A stretch of 64,000 nucleotides of DNA. Origin: Metallyticus violacea (Eukaryota > Arthropoda > Insecta > Mantodea > Metallyticidae). Within the stretch, counting starts at the first letter, position 1. Each line of letters starts with the position of its first letter. The stretch spans positions 73,644,001 through 73,708,000 of the forward strand of contig CM060833.1 of the NCBI GenBank assembly GCA_030762175.1. The letters run 5' to 3'. Positions 25,707 through 35,842 of this stretch are shown piece by piece. Made by a program: the position numbers and the translations under genes. Under the pieces are notes generated by a model. The model worked only from the letters and a program-made list of their open reading frames with translations, searched no databases and was not told the origin of the DNA.

Positions 25707-25734
<28 letters not shown>
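25707..25734. repeat. (AT)n microsatellite
   Basis: About 14 AT units, directly visible. Confidence 0.85.
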
Positions 25735-25739
<5 letters not shown>

Positions 25740-26859
25740 TTTAAATGACACAATGAACCTTGTAACTAACATCAATAGCTAGATAAGCAGAAAAGGATAA
25801 AACAGAAAGCCACAGATTTCGTGTTATATATATATAAAACTTAGGAAATAGACAACCATAAAAGACTTTCCGCTTCGGCAGGTATCATTAAAAGGAATTA
25901 AAGACATGTGGCGAGGATGAACCCAGACAAATAAACCAATGAAACAGCAATGCGGGATTTACAGATAGGTAAAAGTGTAGAGGGACGCCCAAAACATCCA
26001 TTGTCAAATTTGCTCAAGGGAACCACACTCCCGTTTACAAAAGCTAGAGATAAACAAAATTGGAAGATGAAACAGTGAGTATATCGGTACTCAGGTGTTA
26101 ATTCAAAGTGATCATATGGAAGGGAATAAAGTGCTGAGGCTGTTAATGAGAGTAAGAGAGAGACTTTACATGGGATTAAGATACTAGATGTAAGTTTTAA
26201 ACTTAAGTGTACAGGATGCTGTAAACATTTATTTGTATTGGCTTACCAAATGGTCCATTCTTTTTGGGCACAGATTCGTGGTAAGAGGACGGAAGAATGG
26301 AGAAAGAGATACCGGTCCCGTTTGTTAAAGGGGAGAGGACAGTGGTAGTGCTGGACTTTGTTGGCAGATAGGAAGGAGGAGGAGGGAGTAGGTACATTTT
26401 TAAACAAGGTGAGACAAGATCGGAAGAAGTAAACAACCGGATAGGAAGAAATGGAAACATGAGTCACTATAATTTTTTTGGAATTATTTATACATAATTA
26501 TATGTGAGGGAGTGTAAGTTATTTGTTTTTTCTATTTCTTTTATTTGGGTATTTAAATTCATTATATATATTTTGTCTGTTAAGAGTTAAATATTAGTTT
26601 GTGCAATTTCATGTATTTCCTAGTGCATTGGGAAAGCACATACGGTCCCAGGACCCGTGCAATATAGAGAGAGTTATAACAAAAATATTTTGTAAATTAT
26701 TACTGCTACTGGTGCAAGATTGATAACTATTGCATGTATAACATGTGATCAAATAAAAAGGTGACGAGAGGTGTATAAATCACGCTCGGTTTGGTATCAA
26801 AAAGCTTCTGACTATGCCGATTTAGTGTTGGCTACAAATGAGATAAAATGCATGTTATG
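25735..26859. other. no gene recognised
   Basis: AT-rich at the start, with a purine-rich tract at about 26270-26460 (repeated GGAAG/GAGGA words). Two overlapping minus-strand ORFs of 74-85 codons there reflect the pyrimidine-rich complement and look low-complexity. Confidence 0.5.
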
Positions 26860-27370
26860 TCACATGTGCCTGGACAGCAGGCGTTTTACCGAGCGCCAAC
26901 AGTTGTTTCCCTCCAGAGAGAATTGCGAATGGAATTCTTCGAACAAGGTTCCATCATCAACAGTGAGGTATACTGTCGCACATTGAAACGATTGAGTAAA
27001 GCATTCAAAATCAAACATCGGAGGTTTTGGTCTTTGTGTAATGTTGTCGTAAGATAATGCCAACCCACACACATCGCATGAAACAAAGCTCTTGTGCACA
27101 AATCCCAGTGGGAAGTACTGGAAAATCCACCGCATAGACCGGGTCAATCACTCTATGACCACCGCTCAAATAACATCTGAAGTGTCAACGATTTACATCG
27201 GAGGCTATGATGAAGGTTTGAGTGAAGAAGTGATTGCTCTCACAGCTCAGTGCTTTTGGAGGACATGCAACAGCTACCATAATAGTGGAATGTGTGCAGT
27301 TGAAACGCTGGAAAGAAATTACTACCGGCTAGTTCAACAAGTTCAGCAACGAGAGACTTTGTGGAATTAG
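26860..27370 (+). pseudogene. mariner transposase relic (C-terminal half)
   Basis: In the plus frames, EFFEQGSIINSEVYCRTLKR (from about 26931) is the conserved block between the first and second catalytic aspartates of mariner/SETMAR-type transposases. It is followed near 27055 by NANPHTSHETK, a decayed form of the HDNARPHTA motif that holds the second aspartate, then by WEVLENPPHRPG, a decayed PPYSPDLAP motif. A C-terminal stretch around 27225-27330 (EVIALTAQCFWRT, then NSGMCAVETLERN) fits the usual end of the protein. The DD motif residues are mutated and the frame shifts at least twice, so it is inactive. The N-terminal helix-turn-helix half is not recognisable upstream. The ORFs on the opposite strand are shadows. 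Confidence 0.7.
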
Positions 27371-27474
27371 CCTGAAGCCAGCAATGCTATAAAATAGTTT
27401 ACTGTTGCCTTTAAGCTCAACTGGAGCATAATATCTGGATCATACATTCATTCAGACCTTATAACTTTATAACC

Positions 27475-27765
27475 TTGTTATCGAGTGACTATTTACTCAT
27501 TTTGAACCCGAAAGGTTACCCACGTAGGCATTGCTTTAAAACCAAGGGAGATTTAAAAGAATTGAGACATAGTTTCCTTGCGTTTTCACTAGAAATATTT
27601 ATGTTGTATTCGACTGCTAGAAAAATATTGAAACTGTACAAACAACGAGACATTGTCAGACGAATATCACAGATCGAACGGAGAATCTTTTATGATGAAT
27701 ATGCTGGACATGAAAATAACCTCTGCGTCATCCACTGGCCCTGGGAGGCGGAAACGATAAATTAA
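27475..27765 (+). CDS. unassigned 96-codon frame, weak exon candidate
   Basis: An open frame starting at a TTG, with its first ATG at about 27601, contains LRHSFLAFSLEIFMLYSTAR followed by basic residues (KILKLYKQRDIVRRISQIER). The hydrophobic-then-basic pattern would fit a fragment of an insect membrane protein such as a chemoreceptor exon, but this is only a resemblance. No flanking splice signals or partner exons stand out. It lies just downstream of a mariner relic and may be chance. Confidence 0.15.
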   Translation: MLSSDYLLILNPKGYPRRHCFKTKGDLKELRHSFLAFSLEIFMLYSTARKILKLYKQRDIVRRISQIERRIFYDEYAGHENNLCVIHWPWEAETIN

Positions 27766-27994
27766 TTTTTTTCGCAGTGTTTATACGTCTCTCTTCCATT
27801 CATTGCTTGACTGAATGTGATCCGTGTGCTATAAATCAGAGAGATATTCCCTACTGAAGGATTTGAACCTTCAGTAATTTCTTCCGATTTACTCATGCGA
27901 GATTCTATCAATGACCGACAAAGAACATCAGTTTCTCTAACCCATTTGTTAAGTAGAGTTTTCATAAATATATTAACATTTTTCTATCCTCTGG

Positions 27995-28310
27995 ATCCAA
28001 ATTTGGGGATTCAAACTACGACGAGGTTTTCCGGACGTAAAAATCTTGAGCCAAGTCCTCCGGGAGGGACTTAAAGCCGTGGGTAGATTTATGGCAAGTA
28101 AAGAGCTCTATACATGACAAAAAGTGGTTCTTGAACAATAATACCGGCTATTTTTACGTCCAAGCAATACCTTAGCATCAGATTAGATGACACTTGAAGC
28201 TATGGGCTGACTACCTACCTGTTTGTCATCTGTAGGTGCTAAGTGTAACTAAATTATATGGTTCATATAATGCGTTAGGATCCGGCACAGGCCTTAGTGT
28301 TAATATAGGC
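27995..28310 (+). repeat. SINE-E copy 1
   Basis: The copy starts near a degraded B box (GGGGATTCAAACT, about 28006). It then has the central domain GACGTAAAAATCTTGAG, CTCCGGGAGGGACTTAAAGC, CGTGGGT and TAAAGAGCTC, which is shared with SINE-A. The rest differs from SINE-A: CCGGCTATTTTTACGTCC, CAAGCAATACCTTAGCATC, TGTAGGTGCTAAGTGTAACT and GGTTCATATAATGCG. Copies at 36895-37110, 62484-62775 and 62866-63080 share parts of this 3' section. No duplication is evident at the ends. Confidence 0.65.
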
Positions 28311-28494
28311 ATCGGTGTTTCTAAGCACTAAAACCAAAATGAAGTGGAACGGTTATATTGGTGCTAAAATGTAGACCAATGCGAATGATAGGTCACAAAC
28401 TACAAACCACCCTCTCCCCTTACTATGACAGCTCGTGTTTATCTGCTGGGTGGTAGCCTATAGCTTGTATTCGCGCTTTGTATTCACTTGCAGT

Positions 28495-28815
28495 TTAAAT
28501 GCACCTTTTTGTTGATTTGGTTTATTTACCGACGCTCTTTAACATCCCAGGTCATCAGCGTCCCGTTCAATTCAGGGCATAAAACGGTCGACAAATTTTG
28601 CTCAGAAACCTCCTTTTTTAGGCTTGAGGTTCTTTTTCGTGCGGTAAATGTACGGCACGGGACCAACGGCTTTACTTCCCTTCCAAAGGAAGCCATACTT
28701 AGAAATTTTTGCCCGAAAAAATTCATCGACCCTGGCCGGGATTGAACCCGCGATCTTGGGTTTAGACGGCAAGTATGGTTACCACTACACCACCAGAACC
28801 GACATTAAATCCACC
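28495..28815 (-). repeat. SINE-A copy 2, full length, with 11-bp flanking duplication
   Basis: A minus-strand SINE-A (about 28506-28804) has a complete tRNA-like head (GGTGTAGTGGTAACCATACT), the B box GGGTTCAATCCC, the central domain (TTCCTTTGGAAGGGAAGTAA, GTACATTTACCGCACG) and the hairpin tail GACGCTGATGACCTGGGATG. Flanks TTAAATGCACC (28495-28505) and TTAAATCCACC (28805-28815) match at 10 of 11 positions. ORFs of 66 and 85 codons inside are by-products of the repeat. Confidence 0.88.
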
Positions 28816-29999
28816 TAACTTGATATTAAGTGCTAAAGAATTCCGATGCCTAATGATAATTAACAAGTTGTCAGTTGTAAGCCATTGGTTTTTTCTGTAT
28901 TATTGGCATTTTGATAACTTTCAACTTTGGGACTCATCCGGATAAAAAATGTAAAAACATTACAATGAAAACAGTTTATAATTGTATTAAACTTGTTTAC
29001 AATATTACATTATTACTAGAACGATAAGGTACATTTATTTTATTAATTGAATCGTATTCCATAAGGAGTGAATTATTGTTTTAATGCCTTCTTTATCAAT
29101 AAGGCATGAAAACAGCATGCATAATAAAATATTTTGAAATGTAGCATTATTCCATTTACATCTCTTCTTTCCCGGTTTGTGCTGGCAGTTAAAAGCTCGT
29201 CCGTTGTTTTGAAGGTTCGACAATTATAATAATATGTTGCAATATTTTCTAAAATCATATTAAGAATGATGTCTGCTGTTTACAAAATCCAAGAGCATAC
29301 AGACCTGCACACTCGGCTGTACAGCAACTGACCAGCAACATTGAGTGAACGTATGGAGCAAGATCAATGTAAGATGAGGAAAATCCATTGGTTTTTTTTT
29401 TTCCCCGGGCTGGGCGTGTTTAGGGGAAAAATTAAAAGAGAATATTATGTTCATTTATCGTAAAAATATTTGAAATGGGTAAAATGAAGGAATTGGCTAC
29501 TACGAACCAATTGCACATAATTAGAAAATAATGATTACCGACCGTATCAAGCACTATGGGAGAGAAAACTGCCATGCGAATATTTTCATTTTTAACGCTG
29601 CTTCATCACAAAAATTCTTTGTTCAATTTGTGAATTCAACCTGAGAATATTTCTATACATATTTGTTTTACTTTCTGTACCTACATTTGCAACTGTTTTT
29701 GGTTGAAAGGTTGTTTTCCATCATTTTCTTTCGTTAATTATATAAATTTTAATTAATTTTATTTTGGAAGTAAAGCCAATCCCAACAATGTCAATAAAAT
29801 CCTTTCATTTTTTTTCTAATATACCTCTTTTGCATAAACGCAATCTGTTGACTGTGTGTGCTGGTAGACTAATACAGTTTAATGACATTGAAGTCAAAAA
29901 ATATGAAACTCGTGGCTATCCATCATAAAACTGTATGCTAACCATTCAATTATTCTCAATTTACATGGATATCATTTCATTTTGGAAAAAATGCAGTAG
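28816..29999. other. AT-rich DNA, no gene recognised
   Basis: Overlapping 61-64 codon ORFs at 29035-29454 have no recognised domain. Nothing else stands out. Confidence 0.55.
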
Positions 30000-30250
30000 C
30001 CGATAGCTAGCGTGGAAATCACAACATGGGGCTAAATCCGCACTGAAACCCGAGTGAGATTCAGGGTCGGCGGAACATGATATCGGCCTGTCAACCCTTG
30101 GCTTAGGGGAAGGAGCAAATCCCAGTTAGCCTGGGTTTTGTAGCGCAAGGGCTTAACTCATGTGCCCAGGGGCTAATTAGGGGTGAGGGGATATTGTATC
30201 GCCCTGACGGGTCATGTCCAGCGTTACAGATGGGTATGGAGCACAAGCGG
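30000..30250. other. unexplained GC-rich block
   Basis: Between AT-rich flanks, about 250 bp is close to balanced in base composition and contains GAGTGAGATTCAGGGTCGGC, GAACATGATATCGGCCTG and CATGTGCCCAGGGGCTAATT. This kind of sequence can come from the 5' untranslated part of a non-LTR retrotransposon, but I see no coding motif and no second copy here. The 68-codon minus ORF at 30103-30309 is not convincing. Confidence 0.35.
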
Positions 30251-30987
30251 ATGGGAGGGAAATTATAATAACAATAAAATTGTGTGATCACTGATATCAT
30301 TGCAAACAACGCTTGGGGAAAGGTAAAATTGTGTTTAAAAATTGTGGTTAGTATGAACGCCTCTCTGACATATTAATCAGTAGTGGTAAATAAAGTGTAT
30401 CCGTTTTAATTATATAAATATGAAGCTAAAGGATAAACATATTAGCATCACAAATTAATTAATTAATTATTGTTTTATAAATAAAGTCTGGAATAGTGCG
30501 AGGAATATAAACATAGGACTCTCTAGAAGAAATATGAAATGAATGGCTCTGACATCATGATTGCGCGCAGGCATATTGAGGGCCGGGGGGGGGGAAGCAG
30601 ACGATATTGAGGTAAAGTACCTCGAACCCACTCCCCCACACATATAAATGTATATAAGAAATAATAATAACTTTAATTTAAAATATCAAACTACTCTAAA
30701 TGGATGGCGAACAAGACATTCATATACAATGAAATGTTGAATGCAGGAAAATAAACCACAGTCTCATATCGTTCTATAATAAAAAATAAATAAATACTCT
30801 TACTGTGAATTAACACCCCACTTCTAACATGATGTCATTAAGCGAACGATACAAATAGCTAGGAAAGAGATGAGAAAGAGCACAAAGATTGGGTCAATGT
30901 AGTAAGTTTCTGCTTTAATATGAAATAAATATATAATTAAAACAAAAATTACTAAGGATACTTATATGATGTTTCCCTTCGAATGAT
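30251..30987. other. AT-rich DNA, no gene recognised
   Basis: A G run of about nine lies near 30586-30594. Nothing else can be supported. Confidence 0.55.
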
Positions 30988-31302
30988 AATCATAGGCGTT
31001 GGTCCTGGTGGTGTAGTGGTTACCATACTTGCCTCATAAATCCAAGATCGCGGGTTCGAACCCCGCCAGGACCGGTGTATTTTTTCTGGCGTAAAAATCC
31101 TAAGTATGGCTTCCTTCGGAAGGGAAGTAAAGCCGTGGGTCCCGTGTCGTACATTTACGGCACGAAAAAGAACCTCAAGCCTGAAAGAAAGGCCTCTGAG
31201 CAAAATTTATTGGCTGTTTCACGCCCTAAATAGAATGCGACGCTGATGACCTGAGATGTTAAAGAGCGTCCGTAAATAAATCAATCAAAAAAAATCATAG
31301 GC
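30988..31302 (+). repeat. SINE-A copy 3, the best-preserved copy, with perfect 10-bp target-site duplication
   Basis: AATCATAGGC occurs exactly at 30988-30997 and 31293-31302, bracketing the element. The head at about 31001-31073 could almost fold as a tRNA: the acceptor arm GGTCCTG pairs with CAGGACC, the D-arm region is TGGTGTAGTGGTTACCA, and the T arm is GCGGG/CCCGC with loop TTCGAAC. The anticodon arm is irregular, so it is not a functional tRNA gene. The central domain (TTCCTTCGGAAGGGAAGTAA, AGCCGTGGGTCCCGTGTCGT, ACATTTACGGCACG) follows. The tail can form a GACGCT/AGCGTC hairpin and ends in AATCAATCAAAAAAA. Both internal promoter boxes are intact, so this copy may still be transcribable by RNA polymerase III. 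Confidence 0.92.
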
Positions 31303-31569
31303 AGTCATAATCCTTACAGGTGACTTGATAATTACCTGTTCCACAATAATAGCGAAATATTTTATACAACTATCACTGGTATCTTGGTCACTGTATCCAG
31401 AACTGGATCTTATAATGCATTCCTGCAAATTTTCTTTATACATAAAGTTTGTACACTTGAAGAAAAAAAGATATATGTGGTCAGAATCTTTAAGTCTGAA
31501 CATGTCAAAATCTACTTGAGCACCTTATTCACATATGAACAGTTTTATTTCTGGTATGTGAGCGTATCG

Positions 31570-31848
31570 CTACGGGTGGCAGAGGTCGTTAAGGCGCGGA
31601 TTCTTGAGCGGGAGATCTGGGGTTTGATTCCCACCACGACCGTCCTTCCTAACTAAGGTTTTTTCCAGGCTTTCCTCAGTCCTCATACATGGAAAATGCC
31701 AGGGAATTACCCAAAACTAAGGCCTGAAACGTTTCCTTCCTTTAAAAGAAATCCTTTCGCAATTTATCATTTCGTCTCATGTATGATCAGTGACCACTGC
31801 CTGTGATGCCTCAGTAGTTAAAACGAGCGTTAAACCCAATTAAAAAAA
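31570..31848 (+). repeat. SINE-B copy 4, full length
   Basis: This has the head TACGGGTGGCAGAGGTCGTT followed by AAGGCGCGG, the B-box variant GGTTTGATTCCC, the body GACCGTCCTTCCTAACTAAG, the TTTTCCAGGCTTTCCTCAGT block, and the 3' end ACCACTGCCTGTGATGCCTC then GAGCGTTAAACCCAATTAAA. A clear target-site duplication was not found. It lies about 270 bp downstream of SINE-A copy 3 in the same orientation. Confidence 0.85.
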
Positions 31849-33289
31849 ATATTTGAGACATACCTTTGCGGGAGCTTGAATGCCTAAAACGTAAATAAAA
31901 TCATAAAATGACAGTATAATATCCGCTATATAGTCTATATACTCACTAAATATTTTAAATAAAACAATGCAAATAAAACGAAAAAGGCAGTCAGGATGCA
32001 AATCCGGTAGGTAACATAATGTAGCAGTAAACAAATCATACTCTTGTACAAGAGCACTCTTCGTTAACGGCGTGCAGTGTAAGAGAAGTAACGGAGGTCA
32101 AACTGTGTCGCTTGTAGAACGGTAGCATGGTGATTGGTGTTGATTGTCTATTGACATTCTCCTGTGCTTGTTGAACATCGCAAAATGCTGCTCATTTGAA
32201 GTGAAGGTCATCATCCTAATTGTTTTAGTCCGCAATGGCATGTGCAGCAAAAGAATAGTTGAAATACAATTTATTTACTTCAGCGGTGTGGATATAATTT
32301 ATATCTAGTTTAGTTAAACGCTTTCGTTATATGCAAATTAATATTATTGTTATTATTAAACCTATTATTATTACTACAATTAAAACGATTATTATTAAGC
32401 TCATTGTTTGGCCTATTATTATTATTATCATCATCACTCAATTTCTCAGAGATAGCCGCCTGCATGTCAGTCTCGGTCAGATAAAAGAGCGTAGTTTTCT
32501 TCAATTTTATCGAAATTTCCTCAGTCATTTTCCCTTCATCTTCATAGACATGCTGCTGGAATGCTATCTTTGTTTGATTCAACATATGTCTGTAAAAGTT
32601 CTTTCGTTCTACGAACAAAGTAAGGGAGCGAAAGAAATCGTATTAGTTATATGAATTTAAATTTTGTTCTTAGATTTACAGTGCTCAGTTTATTCAGAAG
32701 ATATTGCCAGAAGTCCAAAGCTCTAATAGCAACATCGGTCAATAAATGTGCACGAGATATTGTACATGATATGTTCAAATACATAATCCATAAAACAGTT
32801 GTATAATTATACTATTACCCCGCTTCCAGAATTTGTGTTCACAGCTCACACGAGATTTTATGTATGGACCAAGGCTGACTCCCCTCCCCACTTACAGTCG
32901 CCAGCCTTTCTGTAGTCTTTGAACTTCGAGTAGTTACAAATCTACATTCTTCGCGAAGACTTTAGAGCAATAGTTTTTGTGCAAAATGTGGGGAATCCAC
33001 TCGCAAGTTCCTGCGCAATTGTCTTCTTCTAGAACTGAAATTCACGTTCTTGAGAATAAATTTTATTCTGCTAGCTCAGCGCGTAGCAGAAACACTTGCA
33101 ACAATGCACAGTTTTAATAGGGGGCAAATTGGACGAAATTGGTGCAAATCTTGAACGTTCGCCAACAAAATGACACTAATTAGCACAACAAGTTGGGGTT
33201 TTAGTGTCTCTGAGCATTCAGCAACAAAATTGTTAAAAATCAACTCATACAAGTATACGCGTGTTTACTGTCTATGACAAGGTGATCCC
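31849..33289. other. AT-rich DNA with an impure ATT-rich tract, no gene recognised
   Basis: An interrupted ATT/ATC-rich stretch runs through about 32338-32440. A 102-codon minus ORF at 32310-32618 has an asparagine-rich end that comes from this tract. Its other half (residues about 20-65, rich in K/E/T) has no recognised motif. Two SINE-B copies that follow in later kilobases are listed separately. Confidence 0.5.
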
Positions 33290-33495
33290 GTAAGCTCCCG
33301 TGCTTTATAGTGAGAGGTTTCTTTTACCATTGACTGAAGGGTTGTGAAAAGAACTTGTGTTCTTTTCAGACGAAGTATGGTTCCACCAAAATGGTCATGT
33401 CTGAGTACGGGCTCAGCCGGCTGCGGCATGTCCAGTTGTCGAGACGCAAAACCCCATGCAAACGGTAAGGATTTATTCTGGAAGCCTTGTAATAA
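33290..33495 (+). pseudogene. Tc1-type transposase fragment around the first catalytic aspartate
   Basis: The plus strand at about 33358-33405 reads LFSDEVWFHQNGHV, close to the F(S/T)DEAxFxLxGYV motif that holds a catalytic aspartate in Tc1/Tc3-like transposases. A degenerate continuation (about 33405-33460) follows, with a frame change, in the position of the usual RxW..ENPH segment. Upstream and downstream domains cannot be recognised, so only a short fragment survives. Confidence 0.5.
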
Positions 33496-34483
33496 ATATT
33501 TTTGACGTACTGTTTAACAGCTTTTATATGTTAACATGCTTTATTATGATGAATGGTTAATTCCATTCGAAATATTCTTAAAACCGAATCTAATTTAATG
33601 CATTTAATATCAGTTCAGTATTAACTAAACCTCAAAGTCGATATTCGTTGTAGTGACTAGTCGCCTCCGAGCGTGTTCTTATATAGTGCTGGTCTGCAGC
33701 ACGTCAGCATTACTCGGCAGTCACCGCTCCTCAGAAGAACTCTTCAGTTGGTCAACGATGCCGTAAAACACTAACCACTGGTTAATCGGCTATAAGCTTA
33801 TGCCATGTTTTTACTGCAAGTTTGCAACCCTAGAAATGAAACACTTCTAGATGACAAGGATCTGATTAATCACCTAGTACACTATACATAAGAATGTTGC
33901 TAATATTCAGTAGACGCAACTATCTCCTCATTAGAAGTCGGCATGTTCAGGTTTTTTGTAATTTAATAGTTCGTTTGTTAGAGAAATTGTTTTTGACATA
34001 TTACGTTAAGGTCCAACATTTTACTTTCCTCGAGGACTCCATTTTTACATATGGTACATAAATGCCCAATGATATAATTTATATTTAGGGTATACGGCAC
34101 CACAAATCCCATCTACCAGCAACTTCTTTCTTCTAATTCGAGACAGATTTCGAAGCAATAGGTACAACTCAGAGCCCAGAATCTCCAAGATATAAGAAAA
34201 GCAGAAACTTGGGGTTTCACAGGACATTTCAAGGAATATGCGCTCAGTTATGCTTTCTGTCGGGATGCCATGACTACTTGAAGTGCAAGTGAAGAGGGCT
34301 GATAGAATGAAACTGAGAAAATTGCGAAACCGTGAGATATACACCATGGCAACTCAATGTTCTATGCGACTGAGTTATCGAGACAGCCCAACCTTCCTAA
34401 ACATAAACGTCCTCTGCTTGCCATAGTTGAGAGGGCGGGGACTGTTCAAAAATAGTCTACCGCAGCGGACCATCAGGCAAATA
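33496..34483. other. no gene recognised
   Basis: A 100-codon minus ORF at 34045-34347 has a hydrophobic N-terminal half but no recognised family. The region around 33660-33780 is somewhat GC-richer. Nothing else is supported. Confidence 0.5.
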
Positions 34484-34790
34484 TTCTCACTGTAACCGCC
34501 ACGGGTGACCGAGGTCGTTAAGGCGCGGACTCGTGAGCGGGAGGTCTGAGGTTCGAATCCCGCCAGAACCGTCCTCCCTGACTGAGGGTTTTTTCCACGT
34601 TTTCCTCTGTTCTCTTAAATGTCAAATGCTGGGGAGGTATCCAAAACTTTGGCCTGGAACGTTTCCTTCCTTAAAAGAAAAGACTCCTTTCCCAATTTAT
34701 CATTTCATTTCATGTATCATCACTGTCGCCGCCTGTGGTGCCCCAGTAATAAAAACGGGCGCTAAACACCATTAAAAAATCTAACTGAGG
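34484..34790 (+). repeat. SINE-B copy 5, full length, closest to consensus
   Basis: The element (about 34497-34780) has the head GCCACGGGTGACCGAGGTCG, then TTAAGGCGCGG, ACTCGTGAGCGGGAGGTCTG, the B box GGTTCGAATCCC, the body CCGTCCTCCCTGACTGAGGG, and the 3' end GGGCGCTAAACACCATTAAA. A possible degraded duplication is TCTCACTG before and TCTAACTG after. The 80-codon ORF inside it is a by-product of the repeat. Confidence 0.88.
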
Positions 34791-35429
34791 TCAACAAAAG
34801 CAAAATATTGACGATTTTAAAAGGTGTTATTAAAAATGAAGATATATAACAGTAATACAACCTCTCCAATAAAAAGATTCTTTACAGAATGCAATTATAA
34901 CGAATGATAAAAAAACATACTTCACTGTTGATCAAAGAACAAAAAGAGCGACAAAGAACTAAAGAAAAATAAATTCCCCTTATAAAATAGTTGTCTTAAT
35001 CCCCACTTTTAACAGTTCATAACGTTTTTGTTTTCACACAAAGAAAGAGCTTTTATCTTTCTGTTCCAGTGCTGGTGCGACTCTCCATTGAGTACGTGTT
35101 TCTCTGGAGGCAATGAATTTTCAGCTTAGCCTTAAGCGTTTCAATTTGTCTCTGCTAAAGGATGTGTTCAGGTGCCTTCTAACGCGATTATCCGTTAAGT
35201 GATGTATGTTGGGCAGGTACTTCCCTTGGCGGCCCACTAGATCATGTCTTCTACACTTAGAGCCTTGTTCTACTTAGGGCAAACGACAGTCATATGCCAA
35301 AATCTGTTGACCGACTTAAAAATGTTAGTCTTTCTCTTCTGGGATTAAATGTATAGTTTTTATTATTCACTGTGTATTGAGCAATTGTCTGTTTCGATCT
35401 CTGCATAACCAAAGTATATCCCCGTGTGC
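34791..35429. other. no gene recognised
   Basis: AT-rich with no notable ORF. Nothing to annotate. Confidence 0.55.
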
Positions 35430-35575
35430 TTTCTATATGAAGAGCTCATGGGTTCGATTCTCTAGATTATACAGATTTTTTCTTCGCCCTCAGAGATAAA
35501 TGCCAGATAACTTTGAATGTCAATGGGCGTCAATTTCAATTTCATTTGCAAGTCATTAACCATAAAATTTGTCTC
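35430..35575 (+). repeat. SINE-H candidate: isolated tRNA-like B box and body
   Basis: The sequence GAGCTCATGGGTTCGATTCT carries a good B box, followed by a short body with CTCAGAGATAAATGCCAGAT and TTGAATGTCAATGGGCGTC. The A box is not clear (possibly degraded upstream near 35400). There is no second copy in this window, so it remains a candidate. It lies just upstream of a SINE-B copy in the same orientation. Confidence 0.4.
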
Positions 35576-35592
35576 CAAAATAGTACCACATA

Positions 35593-35842
35593 TGGCGCGG
35601 ACTCGTGAGCGGGAGGGCTGGTGTTCGATTTCCTAGGACTCTCCTCCCCGACTGAGCTTTTTTCCAGGTTTTCCTGAGTTCTCATATATGGAAAATGCTG
35701 GGGAGGCATCTTAAACTTAGGCTGAAACGCTTCCTTCCTTTAAAAAAATAATCATTCCCAGTTTACCATTTCATCTTATGTATCAGTGTCCACCGCCTAT
35801 TATGCCTGAGCAGTTAAAACGGCCGTTAAACGCTATTAAAAA
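35593..35842 (+). repeat. SINE-B copy 6, 5' end missing
   Basis: The copy begins at TGGCGCGGACTCGTGAGCGG, so the first part of the head with the A box is lost. The B box is degraded (GTTCGATTTCC). The remainder follows the family: CCCGACTGAGC, TTTTCCAGGTTTTCCTGAGT, GGAAAATGCTGGGGAGGCAT, and the GCCGTTAAACGCTATTAAAA end. Confidence 0.82.

Noticed and set aside
27850..27960. tRNA-like sequence on the minus strand (CTGAAGGTTCAAATCCTTCAG)
   Set aside because: It has a good B-box hairpin, but the rest does not form a cloverleaf, the A box is weak and there is no repeat body seen elsewhere. It may be a degraded SINE head or chance.
31001..31073. Functional tRNA gene
   Set aside because: The acceptor and T stems pair well, but the anticodon arm has an oversized loop with only a 4-bp stem. 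The sequence continues into a repeat body shared by six loci and is bounded by a duplication, so it is a SINE head.
32310..32654. ORFs of 102 and 107 codons on opposite strands
   Set aside because: Both owe half their length to an ATT/ATC-rich tract (asparagine runs on one strand, isoleucine runs on the other).
34533..34775. 80-codon ORF
   Set aside because: It lies entirely within SINE-B copy 5 and would be repeated at other copies.
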